Origin: Rhytidiadelphus loreus
Taxonomy: Eukaryota > Streptophyta > Bryopsida > Hypnales > Hylocomiaceae
DNA length: 64,000 nt
NCBI GenBank assembly: GCA_947034895.1
Contig: OX344763.1
Span: 71,567,093 to 71,631,092, forward strand
Direction of reading: 5' to 3'
The notes under the pieces were generated by a model that worked only from the letters and a program-made list of their open reading frames with translations, was not told the DNA's origin and did no database searches. Position 1 is the stretch's first letter. The number at the start of each line of letters is the position of its first letter. Of the stretch, positions 43,130 through 56,174 are shown piece after piece. The position numbers and the translations under genes are program-made.

Positions 43130-43964
43130 CACTCACCCGAGTTGGCCCAACAGCGTCCTTCCCAGACTTGCCTCGACGCCCCACTGTTTGGTAGTTCTGG
43201 ACGCTTTGTCTTGCAATAGCCATTTTCTGCGCCTTCAGTTGTTGGGCATCGGTCTTCCAATACTCTATTAGTCGTTCCCACTGGTCGTCGTTGACGTAAA
43301 TGGGGAATTTTGTGACTCCTTTCAGCCACTTTGTCTTCAACCTAGATCTCTCAGACTTCAAGTACCTAGTTATAGCAGTGCGAAAGCCGACCATGCTCAA
43401 GGGATGCCCCAGGTACTCGAACTCACTATCCAATGCATTCTTGAGCTTCTTCAAGGCATGCGGAGATTGTTTAGACCAGTCCACGACACTAATGTCCAAG
43501 AGCTTTGGGACGAAGTCTCGGATTGCAGAGTCCCATGCATTCTTTCCCGCGCATGCATCATCAACTTCACCGCCCTCCTGTACATACACTCGGTTGGGCT
43601 TCACTCCAAATTTCGACGTTCACGGCTCCCCTGGTCGTACGCCAAGAGCCTCCTGCGTCGTGAAGATCGATCTCCACTGTCCTGAGATGCTGATGGGGCA
43701 TCTGGCCACGAAGGTGGGTATGGTGGTGGATTGGGTCCCCAAGCTGGTGCTGGTGGCTGCGTAGTGGGTTGAGACATCCATTGGCTGGGGACCCATGACC
43801 AACTGGGACCGTAAGGAGCAGTAGGGGGAGGAACTGCTACCTGATTGGGGACCCTCGCTAGCAACGTCAAGTGATCCATGCCTCGTTTGCGCTTCGCCCG
43901 TAGGTCAGTCAATGTTGTGGGTTCGTCCACGTCTTCCTTACTTGAATCAAAGACAATTTTGGCA
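43130..43964 (-). pseudogene. gene D 5' exon: Transposase_24-like (CACTA TNPA-type)
   Basis: The N-terminal part (43601-43964) is Pro/Trp/Tyr-rich (DLRAKRKRG ... PSWSWVPSQ). After a 1-base shift near 43602 come LDISVVDWSKQSPHALKKL, GFRTAITRYLKSERSRLKTKW, FPIYVNDDQWERLIEYWKT and KMAIARQSVQNYQTVGRRGK. The W-x-LI-x-W spacing and the final R-x-Q-x-TxG pattern are those of Transposase_24 in plant TNPA-like proteins, which bind subterminal repeats. The frame is cut at 43970 by the CACTA terminus, with IVFDSSKEDVDEP just before the break. Confidence 0.6.
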
Positions 43965-43999
43965 TGCCCTCACTAGAAGAAACTTGTGTTTTAGGGGAT

Positions 44000-46900
44000 G
44001 TTCTAGAAGACGTCACCACATGTTTGTTTGGAGAAAAAAGGTGTCAACTGCAATGTCACCTAAAATTCGTCGGTGTGTGCGTTTCCTCAAACGCATGGAA
44101 TTTGGTAAAACGTCTGCTGATGTCAACGTGTTCTGTGTCAACAAGCGGTGGCACCTTGTCTTCGAAATGTATGGAAATGTGCCACGTGGATGCCACCGGG
44201 ATTGCACGTCTGCAACTTTTGATCGGGCAGGGATACATAATTTTCTTACATAAAAAAACTTAGATGACATGGCATGTAACGTGGCAGCTCTACACTGTTA
44301 CATGCAGCGCTGATTTTCTAGCGTCGATTTCGGATGCTTTGACATGGCAGCTTGTGGAAACAGAGATCTGTAATTCTGTTGTCTGTGCATTTTGTTCTGT
44401 GGAATGTCAATCGACATGCTCACATGTTTATCGGAACATTTCTAGAAAATCTGCAGTGCTTCAGCAGATGTTGATGTCGCTGTTCGCCTGTTCGATTCCA
44501 AGTTCTGTCCAACATATATAGTCGCTGAGTGAAGAAGAAGATCAGAATGAGCAATGTCACGGTGGACATTGAACTTGCATACGTAATGTTCTTTTTGAAG
44601 AAAGTTTTGTTGGGAAGTACAGCATCCATGTTCTATTGCAGCGTCTAAGTGGACATTTGAATGATAAGGTTGTCTCGATGCTTGTACGTACAACTCAGTG
44701 ATTGCATTTGACATTGTGACGCATTCACTGAGTTGGCGTTTTCCTAAGCATTCGCAATGCCTTATACATAATTTTACTCTGCACTACTCTTTCAGAAGAA
44801 CGGACACCGACGTAGTGCAGTGTCATATGCAATAGCACTTTGGACAGTACTGTTAAGCTAAGCAACGTATACAAAGGAGTACACAGGTTCCAGAAAATGT
44901 CCGTTTGTACAAGTCAGTGTCCAATGCATGTTTTTGTATACGGAGTCTTTTATTTCTAAAAGCATGAACTGGCCTTCCACATGTTTTAGAAGACAGAAAT
45001 ATGAAAACGAAGGTACGCATGGACAACATAACGACATCAACTAATACAAACACGACTGTCTTATAATGCATGTATGCAAATACGGTTGATAGACATTCAA
45101 CATCTGAAAAGGTGCATTGCTGATTTTTTGGTACATATATGAAACTGAAGTTTGAAATTGAAGCTTGTAGAAACTAATGCTGAGCAGAAGGAAGCTGCAT
45201 TACACTGAGTACCTTCCTAGTGAATATACAACTCACACGTCCATGCCTGTGTTCATTATGAGTAATATGAACTCATGCATGTGTGCTCGGGTGAAAGCCT
45301 TCTTGATTTGCCTTCACCGTCATGCTCTACAAGAATCCATTCCTCCTACCGTACGCAGTGTTGGATGCCATACAGAGTCTTGGTGTTACGTATTCTTCTT
45401 CAGCACGACTAGCACGTTCTTCATGTCACAAACTTCAGTAACGATCAACTTGTTCATCATACCTGAATATGTTCAGGATTCACCTTCTCATAGCTAGGAA
45501 GTGGCCATATCGGTATCCGAAAAGAATGGTGAACTTCATGTCTTCCTCGCAAATGAAGTGCTCCGACACAAGACGGTCGCTGCTTCTTGTCAATGTTGAT
45601 GACACACATGTACATGCCGTCTCTGTGCGATGCGTGAAACTGAACACACATTAAGTGCAACAATAAAAAGCTATTAGCCATGTCACAAAGGCATGAGTGC
45701 ACTCAGCCGAAGAAGGGTACGCAGTGCACAATGTGCACATAGCAAGCATTACAAACGAAAGGTACTAAGCATTGAACATGATGTGCCATGTTTGACACAT
45801 AGACATGTCGGGTAGCTTAGAGCTTCATTCTCCATCATTGTAGACGACATTCTCAGTTCTGCAGCTACAGCATTTCAGTGCACGTTCCTTCTCGAGTTAC
45901 CTTTATAATTGCCTTCAGAAAGTTTTTTTCTGAACATTTAAGTACTTAGTACTGAAAGAAATAGCTTGCGCTGCTGAAATGTACACATGCTTTAGTTTTT
46001 CTGCAGTATTTTGTGCCAGGCGCTTGAGGAGACGCTAATTTCAATGCACTCGGGACTGACGACCCTTTGTTTACTTACTGAATTTGCAACAGAAATTATT
46101 TTTCATGGGGACTTAGTCCTATGTTTCAGAATTTACAAAGAAGAATGAAAACAGTTTTGGGGAGTGCCTTGCGATCTTACTTCATACACGTACAGACAGC
46201 CTTCATGAAAGCCTGGAAGGGCAAAAAACCTGCAGCATCCCTTGTATCAATCCATGCACGTCTGCCGTTGCTTTCAGCTATGCACAGGGATTCGAGAACA
46301 ACCTCTACGCTTGCAAACTCTGCATCCCCATTCTTTTTGGATACGCGCCACCTCCGTTCACTGAAAGAATGCTCGACATGCTTTCGTACATGCAACCTCT
46401 GTGCATCGCCTATAGAAGTTTAAATGACGGTCCGCACACCATCAGTCATGCCATGTAAAGACCTGTGGAAATTCTTCACAGCAAGACCACCCCTCCTGTA
46501 CAGCACATGAACTTTTGCCTTCATTCAGTTGGACGGTTGTATGTGTGAAACTCATAATGACGTTCAATTCCATTTGTACCTTGTAGTCAAGCTCACAAGG
46601 CATTAGGCATTTGCTTTTCTGTGTTGAGTACAAGAGAAACGATGTACATGTGCTAAGCACTTCAGTTCTAATGCATCGTCACATGTACTACTGTACAACT
46701 TCTTCTGTACAATCGCATGTGCGCCACAAAAAATAAGGGCAAGAGCATAGTACGTGCTGTATACATTGCAATCGCCCAAAGATGATCACTGTTGGACATG
46801 TGTCACATAGCGTGAGCGGAGTTTCATGCGCCAGCCTTAATTCATGTTTAGTGTCATACCACACAAGCGTGCACTGCAAGAAGAAGCATGTCAATGCGTA

Positions 46901-48300
46901 CCTAAATGGCACGTTGGCCAGGTACTTCTGTATGCTGAAGCGGAGGATGGGCATTGGAAAACATAAGCCGCATCATGCGTAAGCTTATCAGCGCTCCTGT
47001 ATTAGAGGCGCTCACCTGCACTGCTCATGCATATTTGATTTTACCTCGCCGTCTGCAAAGCCTCGACCGCCTTCAGGGAAGTCCAAACACTGCATACACG
47101 GGAAAGTAATACAAAATAACGAACTTCCACAGAAGCAGACCATATTAGATGCCACTGTCACCATACTAAAATTTACAAATGATATACACAGTAATTCTGA
47201 CTGCAGCTTTAACTTAATCTATGTACGCACATACCATGCATACGCATGTTTCCTTCAGAATTCATTGACAGTGAGCTTTGTCCAGGCTAGTAGAACGACA
47301 TGGCCAGTTCATTCCTACCGTATTGAAGTCCTCGAACTCAGCGACAGCTACAGCCCAGACGTCCACGACTTCCCTGTGCGAGTGCAAAGTAAAACATACT
47401 TCCCGTCATTTCAACATTGCAATGACTGACGACCATGGCGACAGACAGTCGATCATCTTCACATTACTTGGCCGCCAAACATTTGTGCAAAACGTGGACG
47501 GTACATGATTAATGGCTGTCGTTGTTTGCAAGGCATGATCGGCGACGTCACATAGCTGCCAACGTTGTTTGATCAAACGGCCACATAAGCTCACGAGGTC
47601 TTCGTAACGACGCACCTTTTTGACGCACACAATTCCTGAAGTGCACATTGCTGAAGGTCAACACTTCAACAACACTACATATTACATAGCAATCACAGTC
47701 ATCTTCTAATACTGCAACATATTAGTTGCTCCCTTGGCATATGATAAGAAAATGAGAGTGAAACATTAACTTCCGACACAGACTACAAGGAATGTGCACA
47801 ACCGGAAGTGCATGACTACTACCACAAGCAACACACTGCGATTCCATGTAAAATGCTAAATGTCAGCAGACATCAGAAGAAAGTACATAAACTACTAAGG
47901 ACAACAATCGCAATTAGACATGTCTATCATCTTCGTCGACAATTGTTGGACATGTAGAGACAGACATGACTATATATCTGACAACTCCAACAAAATTAAG
48001 CAGTGCAGAGACATGTACTAACTACTAAGGTCCTGTAGAAGACAGCAAGTCAGAGAATGAAGTTCTGCGACGTTGTTGTGTTTCATGCCATACCTCTTCT
48101 TCAATGACCCATACAAGCATGCGTTGTCTTACACTTTAGTTTCGTACAGAAATAAGGAAGTTCGGACTCTGACAAAGCCTTTTGCCTACAAATCATGCAT
48201 GGATCCTGAAGACGGCAGACACAATCCTGACGAACGAACAACAATGGCAAATTCAACAGCACTGACCTCTGCAGAAAGTGCTGGCCTTGGTAACTGCACG
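44000..48300. other. left subterminal region of the CACTA element, no assigned gene
   Basis: I cannot support a gene. Some minus-strand frames look protein-like (45490-45660, with SEHFICEEDMKFTILFGYRYGHFLAMRR followed by a GT donor; 46180-46395) and could be further exons of the TNPA-like gene. I do not recognise them. Words such as TGACATGGCA and ACGTGGCA recur near 44080-44400. Confidence 0.35.
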
Positions 48301-51300
48301 TCTACCACAACTCCATGTGCCACTTCGTCATGAAGCTTGAACCAAACGTAACACTTCCTGTGGTGCGTGCTGTCCGCTTATAGTAGTGAAGTTGAAATCT
48401 ACAGAAAACGAAACACTATGCAAGTCACGCATACTGCCCTACCTCGTCTAGTCATTTGACACTTCTATGCACTGTTCTATTGTACATTAAATACCGTTAC
48501 AAAAGTGCATGCCTTGTTATTCTTTCATGCCATAACACAGCTTCCTGCTTCCAGCCACTGAATACTACGTTATAGAGAGGGAAAGAAAAACACAAACTGA
48601 ATGCCAGGGTACACTATACAATCCATTCCGCGCACCTGCATTTCAGGCTCGCATGCTCTGGCTTGCATCTTGTAGTAATCGAACTTTTCGACCACGAAGG
48701 AACTTGTTAGCACATGAAATTTCAATGGAATTACTGCAGTTCCGACGGTGAGGCCATCTCCTTCAGCGACAACAACTCCAACATCGATTCACCTATTCTA
48801 AAATAGAATGTGCCATACATGCATATGACGCAAATGGACAGGAAATGAGGAATCTAATGTGCAATAGTGCTACTGCTTACATAGAGCCCTTTCACGCATT
48901 GGTAGCACTTCAAAATAAGTGAAGGTGCCTCTATGGAGGCCTATATTTATGCACAACCTTCACAGTAGTCTGCTGTCATTTGTAATTCTGACTTTAGCAA
49001 GTTCCCTACAAAAGTTCATAACGAGGTTCCACTTCCGATTAGTCATTAACAACTGGACGTCTGTACTTGCCAACAAAATACTATATACAGAACACGTAAT
49101 TCATGTCGCCTTCCTCGTGCATGCTCGCGTTTGTCCACCTGCAGCGTGCATCTGTGCGCCACAACAGGTTCTCCAGCCCAAGCGCTGTCAAACGCCTTCA
49201 TCCCGGAATAGTGTCTGACCTGCACAACTCCACAGCAACAGGAGCACAACAATTGAAAATTGCATTCAGGTCCATGCTTTTGTGCACATAGTAATTTTTA
49301 CAGCCACTTGATGCATGCATACCTTCCAGCACTCCAATGTCCCCTGTCCTCCGTCCTCCTGTTCGAATTCCATATTCGAAAAATGTTGCATACAAACAGT
49401 AATGCATGGTCGTCCGTATGCAGTGCTATGTGTACATTGCTAAATAGAAGCACTTGCATTGAAGGACCACGGACACTTACTCACCCCTCATGAGAACTGA
49501 CAATGACTCACTTCTTCCGACTTGGCTCTGTGCGTTTTGCATTCATGACCTACAATCATAAGCACTTGTCAGCTTGCCTTACTATTTTTCGTGAAATGAG
49601 AAATTGGTTATGGCGTACTTTTATTCCTATAGTGAGGCACACGCAAGAGTATGTGACCCACCATTCTTGCAATAGTCCACATCTACTGTGCACTTATGCC
49701 TTACATAGTCGCTCGAATGCCACGACTATGCAATTTGATTCATACTGTACCTTCGCAGTGGGTAAGGCAGCCTTGACCGCACCCAACGATTTGTCACTGC
49801 TTTCTTTGGTCGTCTTCGATGCCACTGTTTTCTTGGGCGCTGCATTTGTCTGCATGGTTCTGGGCGCACGGGGAGGACGTCTAACGGCATCTGTAGTGGG
49901 CTGCTGGTCACCCTGCATGAAGAAGGCAATGACATTTCATTATCAAATAATGTTTCAGAAAAGCTTATTTTGTAGGCAAACATTCGGAGACCACGTACTA
50001 TTCAAACATTCAGCCTTCTCGCGGAACCTCTTCAGTACGTCGTCTTCTGTACGAGAAATAGGAACCATGCATAACCTCCATTGCATTCATATGAACTGCA
50101 CTTTTCATTTACACATATTCGAATGAGTACAGTGATTCTGACGATGACGACATATCCTCTCCATTGCCAATTTGGTACGCATTCCACAAGCGTCTTCACA
50201 GTCAGTGGACATAGACACAATCAGAGGTACCTTAGATAAACAAGAAGTAGCGCTACATTGTACAGTACACACTTCCTAACAGTGCTGCATGCAAAAATCC
50301 AAACTTCTTACAAACTGACGGCAATGGAGAGGACACTGGACTGAAGTACCTTCTGTATACGGTTGCCATCTTCGTCAGGCAAAGCGTTGGGCAACAAATG
50401 GTTGCCAGTAGAATTTTCAGTGACCACGTCGTCACTGCTGTTATTTGTCGTCTCGTCTCCTACATCTGCTGGCACTACGTTTTTCAGTGCCATGCTCTGT
50501 TCTTCTATGCTGCCTTCGGCGACATTCTCAGAAGCATCCTGCATGTACAGTTGCACCACGTCCTCCCAATCGCTTCCTTCCAATTCCACTTCATTCGGGG
50601 CTTTTCCATCATCGTCAAGAAGTAGGCCTCTGTTTTCAAGAACTTCATGGTCCGAAGAATGCGGCACACAAAGGGCGTCCACAGACATGGGGAGGGGAAG
50701 TACCGGACTCGTCATAGACGGCCCCACTATAGGCTCCGTCGGATGCAATGGCAATGGTGGGACATCTTCGGAAAGACTGTCTTCAGTCCCAACACAACTG
50801 CCCAGAATCTCGCATAGCATGTCCTCGAATCGGCCCTGTGATGAATCAATTTTCCGTTGGAGTCCCGTCAAAGCCCCCTCAATATGAGCAACTCGTGTGT
50901 TCATTTCCTCTATGTCCCTGGTACGGTCTGCAAGTGATGCTCTCTTGGCTTCTTCCTGCCGAGTGTACTCTTTGGCTACCTCCGCGCTCACCTCCTCAAA
51001 CTTCGGTTTGCGCCCGAACCTTATGCTCTGCCAAAATGAGAGATGACATGTCAGTGTCATTTAGGAACTCCAGAAAATGAAGTGCTCGGTACTTCGTACA
51101 GTACATTCTCCCGTCAGTCCAATGTGTTGCTAGGCGTCTTGTATTCTGCATTTTTCAGTGCTTGCTTTCACAAGTTCAGAGGAATTGGACGTCAGACATG
51201 CACTGCACTTCCATTAAAACATGACTATCACTTTGACATTGCTTTATAAAATTGCAAAGATAATGCACTGTAGAGGCCGTCTAGCAGAACTACGACTATG

Positions 51301-53178
51301 GCATTCGCATGAGACATGCAATCGCACTCACCAAACTGCTGATGGCATCGCTTTCAATTACTCGAAGTTGTGCCAATTTCGACCCTTTGCCAACAGAAAT
51401 GGCGCGCATATGCTCAGACATTTTCCTTGACGCGGGAGACTACCGATTTCGAACCAAGGTATCCCACTACTCTACATTGACCTCAGCTGGTTTTGCTTTC
51501 CCTGCATCGATCATGCCATTCAATCTCCATCGAGTGTTGATGAGTATCTTCGTGACGATAGGCGAGATCCACTTGTCACTCACTTTGGAGCTGCCCCCCT
51601 TCATCTCCCAATCTGCAAGCAGACATAATTTAGCAATGAACACTTGTTTTCAGTTGTATGACTAAGCATTCTGTGTAGAACGCTAATAGTGAAAGAGTGC
51701 ACACCATTGTACAAACGCTTGAAGAAACGTTTTTTCTGTTCGGATGGTTGCGCTTCCCAGTTGCATGTCGGGTCCAAGTCCTTCGCATAGCGCTTCACAT
51801 CCTCTGCTAGGACCGGCATCATTTGCCCGTTCGGGAAGCCCAGTACATCAAGCTTAATCGGGTTTTTCTCGTCTTCTATGGCCTTGCCTTTGCGAACTGT
51901 AGGGGCGCTGCCATCTTCGTCGTCGTTGTCTTTGGTACTATCTTCATTGTCAACTTGTGTGCCAGAAGGATCACTGCTTCCAATAAAGCAATTGTAGTGA
52001 TTATGATTCCACATTTGGAAACAGAACATGTGACGGAAGCAGCCATTGAGCAATATGTCATAGCTGCCATACTACTACCACGATGACTTCGCTAATAGCA
52101 AAGGAGGCAACAAACGTTGTGGTCCACAGTCATCAGTAATGGAAGTGCAGTGTTGCACACAGGTAAATAGGCAGTGAAGATAGGTACAGGAATTACGCTT
52201 CTCGCCTACGTAGACATTTGCTGTGCATGCACTGTCATTGCTGAACTCAAAGTACCGTATCTTGCAACGTTGCAGTATGTATCTACACTAGTCAAGGAAG
52301 GAGCAATTCCAGAACTCAGACCCTACGACTGCACAGTACAAGAGTAGCGACAGAAGTGGAACGACAAAACGAGTTGACCAAAAAAATCGACTGCTTAATA
52401 AAGCACGACTATGTTCTGTAACACGCAGCCATGTTTTGGAAAACTCGGCCATGTTTGAAAAACACCGCTATGCTGTGGAAATCACAGCCATGCTGTGGAA
52501 AAGAAAGTCACGTTCATGAAAAAACAGCCACGTTTTGAAAAACATAAACATGTTTTTCAAAACACAGCCATGTTTTGGAAAACAACGCCATGTTCTACAA
52601 AACGTGCATACAGCACAAGCGTTCCATTGTGCAACGCGGACGTTCATGAAAACTTTGCAGTGGTCACAGAGGAACATACCCACGCATTGAACTCCACCTA
52701 CATTCACGTTCCATCGAACATGGACTAAGACACACGTCTCTGTCCTCGGACAGGCTCTTTTACAACGTCCTAGTGCTGCAGTGGTCCAACACGGACATCA
52801 TCAAGAACACATGGAAAAACAAACAAAACTGTCTACTTCGACGTCTTTCTGTGAGTCTTCCATGTCTGGTACACCGCAGTCGTCCTCAGAGGATGAATCT
52901 TCTTGCACCGTCATGGACTTCCTCTTCTTGGATGGGCCGGCAAGCGCAATCGCTGATGTTTTTCCTTTCACATTCCACATGTCTTCCTTCATCTTCGATC
53001 GACGCTCGTCCGCACCGCACATCCGAAACTCTGTGGTCTTTGCAATTGCTCTGTCTTCGCCGCGATTGAATCGTAATGGAAAGGGCTTTGACTGCACCAT
53101 TTTTTCTCGACCTCCTGCCATCCGTCTCTGTCCGCTTCGCCAACTAACGAAACACTCCCCAGACAACTGCACATACAA
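48300..53178 (-). pseudogene. CACTA TNPA-like gene, multi-exon, decayed
   Basis: Likely exons in transcription order are 53119-52820, 51985-51706, 51613-51330, 51027-50350, 49912-49751, 48793-48636, and possibly 48360-48200. They carry a basic N-terminus with a KKRK signal, LDVLGFPNGQ...CNWEAQPSEQKKRFFKRLY, SDKWISPIVTKILINTRWRLN, WDTLVRNR...HMRAISVGKGSK, FGRKPKFEEVSAEV and a coiled coil (IEEMNTRVAHIEGALTGLQ), and VVVAEGDGLTVGTAVI. This is the domain order of Transposase_24-type TNPA proteins with a DUF8039-like end. It should bind the subterminal repeats and help TNP2. TAG codons at 51467-51469 and 51440-51442 break the third exon. Exon borders are approximate. Confidence 0.55.
52425..52605. 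repeat. mini-satellite, ~24-28-bp unit
   Basis: Variants of ACAGCCATGTTTTGGAAAAC occur about seven times in the TNPA gene's first intron region. Confidence 0.7.
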
Positions 53179-53369
53179 ATGTCAGTGCGAAATGAAGTAT
53201 TGACTCACTGCATGAATTACAAAAACAGAGTCAAAACAACACACACGTATACAAGCACATCATTTGTACTACATTTCTAGACGTCTGCATACGGAACACA
53301 CATAGTCTGTCCACGAAGGACAACGTCTACTCGCTTCCACTAATGTCACGTCTTCATTGTGTCGGCACT

Positions 53370-53555
53370 CACTAGAAGAAAACTGTGTTGAAATCCTTGA
53401 AAACACGTCACCTAGATTTTGTTAAGTTCCCGTTTCAAAACGCAATCGAAACGCAGAAAAAGCGTTTTTCTGCGTTTTTCTGCGTTTTGAAACGGGAACT
53501 TAACAAAATCTAGGTGACGTATTTTCAGGGATTTGAACAGAGTTTTCTTCTAGTG
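53370..53555. mobile_element. CACTA-type foldback MITE, 186 bp
   Basis: The ends are CACTAGAAGAAAAC and GTTTTCTTCTAGTG, with target duplication ACT at 53367-53369 and 53556-53558. The two arms (about 90 bases each) pair almost throughout, so the whole element is one hairpin. No coding capacity. The terminus matches the CACTA end at 43971. Confidence 0.9.
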
Positions 53556-54210
53556 ACTGCTTCTCCGAACAGTTCATGACAGACATGTGGCCATTCGAAG
53601 TCCCAAAAAAGCATTACAACAGAAGAAAACAATATAACACATTTGAATTCAATTGACGACATACAATATGCACAGGATATCGTTATGCCTACAGTACGTG
53701 TGTGAAGTCGCAGTGGCATAGATGTAGCAAGGGACTCTGACCTGCAAGTCTGCAACAAAGGTCTTCTCAAGCACAGTGTAAACAAAACAAGGATGATAGG
53801 TACGACGACTCTGCAGTAGAAATGATCGAAGCGCAAGCTTAATCAATGGAAAACGGAAAACTTAAAATGTAGGCGATGTGTTCCACAGTGTGTCTCCGAC
53901 TTGCTTTTATCAGTGCTCTTTGTCAAGGAAAACGAAAGACAGGGCAATACAGACGAAGACGAAATGACCTACTTCCAAGGGAAATTTAACATATTTGTGC
54001 ACGTAGCCTACCTACCCCAAAAAAGAGTCCCTACGACCGCCAAGAAGCAACCGTGTTACCGTTTCCACAGCAAGTGTCGAAGGACAGACTCTGGCGGCGG
54101 CAGGCGGCTGTGCACTTCCTGCTGTAATGGTTGCGTGCTTGCGCTGTAATAGACAGTCCAATGGGCGACACCGTCCTCGGGAATCACAAAACCCAGTGAA
54201 TTGCAAGGAA

Positions 54211-54530
54211 TTAATGATTCACTTGATTGGCGGCTGAGTTCTTTGCGACAAGAAGCAACGCAGGCGTGCGATAATCGCGTCTGCCTATTTCCAATGTTTT
54301 CAGTCGTGTACTACGCCTGCATGCATCCATCGTTGTATGAGTACCTATGTTTCCATTGAGTGACCTGTCTCTACGATTGCCACCGACTACCTTCAAGAAC
54401 TCCGTGAACACGACGAGGGCGGATTCCGTCACTCCGACATCAGCGTGGGCAGAATTAGGTAAAGTTGTGGTCGCTCTCTCCAACCCTTCCTCCCTTAGCA
54501 AGCCGTTGGGGTCGTCCATTTGCGAGATCC
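54211..54530 (-). CDS. possible 5' exon of the TNPA-like gene
   Basis: The frame reads MDDPNGLLREEGLERATTTL and goes on with VVFTEFLKVVGGNRRDRSLNGN before a possible donor. Protein-like composition, same strand as the TNPA-like gene and upstream of it. No family recognised. It could be a chance frame. Confidence 0.25.
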
Positions 54531-55670
54531 TCAATAGCAAGATGTTCCAGCAATGTCCGCTCTGCCTGAAGGGCACGAAATCCTTGCTTTCTGGGTGTTT
54601 AACTACTTTTTTGTCTTTAGGTGGAAGACACGTAAGACTGGCTTCGTGAGAGTACGGCTAGTATTGACTGGTCCGTCTGTACCGTCATGTGCTGTAGGCT
54701 TCGACGTTTATGTAAGCAGAGGCATGTTTTCTCGGACGTTGGATTCAACATGACAAGGTCAATACTCACAACCGAAAAGGCTCCCTTACACACTTCTGTG
54801 AACATGACTGTCCTACTTGCAATCTCGAGTGAGCAGTAGTCGCCGACGTGACTATACACTTTCCAAGGGCTCCTTCATTGAAAACCATGCGGAAGCGCAG
54901 GTGCCACGGTCTTACAATGCTTCCAATGTATGACACAGCTCTGGCTATGCATTGTGCGAGCCTTTGTTTTGGAAGTAGCTTTCAGTGGTTCTCATATTTG
55001 CACAAGTCTTGGGCATTAGAAGAAGAACGCATTGGTTCGACTAAGTATGTTTCCAATAATCAGCGCTTTGGAATCCCTGTCGCTCATAGAAAAGTACAAT
55101 CTATAGTGGACATGCCATTGATGGGGTGATTTGGATTGCCTTATGTGTGTGTTCTTTGAATTCCTTCATTTTTTAGTATCGTCTGTGGTATACAGATATG
55201 CACGTCTATGAGGCATGCAATGCATGGTGAAGCTCATCTGCGTACTGGAAGCTCTCTGTTCATGTAGGAAGGGCATCAAACATTTGGAGAAAGTCCTTGG
55301 GAGAGTACTGCACATTGGAAGTGCCACCTGATACACCAAAAGTATGAATACTATTCTATGCTATACATCAATTTCACTACAAGCAATTATGAGTGATATG
55401 ATGCATGAATGCTACTACAAGCAATTTCCTGATTACAATGGCGAAGTTTGTATGCATACAACATTGACTTGTTTTTCTGCGAATTCGTCCAGAAGGACGC
55501 TGATTCTATGCCACACATCCACGTTTTGAGGTAGTGTATGAAGCGGAGTGTGCAACCAGCCATCATTGACGTGAGTTTCCATACATCTGTAAGGTAATCT
55601 TAGTGTAGGGGCGGCCTTTTTTCAGCGTGAGCCCCACTGTTAATGTATAATTGAAGACGAGCAATGTTAA

Positions 55671-56174
55671 TTGCAGCTTGGGCATCTGAGGAGGCAAAAA
55701 GTCGATACAGAACGAAGTAGCATCGCTTGTAGCCTATTCTATTGTCTGGGATGTAGACTGAGCACTACACATTTGCCAAGTACTTTCAAGGAAATGTCAA
55801 GTGATGAAGCCGACCTGGTAATGTGTGATGTGTTGCCTAATGAATCCATTGGAGAATGCGGGAATCCCAGTGATGTAGACTGTACAGGACCATGTGCCGA
55901 TGCAGATGACTGTCATCCGTTTTGACAGTATGAAAGAGATTTCGAAGCACACCTCAAGTGCATGGTTTTCTTACATGCAGAGCACATGCGGCGACATGAT
56001 TTCGGATTGGTTGCCACAGAGAACTTCATGCCTGATAATCTTGATGATGTCTACCATAGCAACACTTATTGTATGTCCTGGTTCTATAATGGAGTCTATC
56101 CCTTTGAAAGTCTAGAGGAAGAGTACGAGTCCTGGCTGGGTGAACGAGTCCGATTAGCAATGACCGATATTTAG
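55671..56174 (+). pseudogene. unrecognised protein-like frame between the two CACTA genes
   Basis: One frame from about 55671 to TAG 56172-56174, broken only by TGA 55923-55925. Before the stop it is Cys- and Asp-rich (GECGNPSDVDCTGPCADADD). After it come YERDFEAHLKCMVFLHAEHM, YHSNTYCMSWFYNGVYPFES and WLGERVRLAMTD. The composition looks like real protein, and it lies upstream of tnp2 on the same strand. It may be an early exon of tnp2 or a third element gene. Confidence 0.35.

Noticed and set aside
51425..51475. tRNA-like T-loop (GGTTCGAAATC on the minus strand)
   Set aside because: It falls within the conserved WDTLVRNR coding block of the TNPA-like gene, and no cloverleaf partner arms are present.
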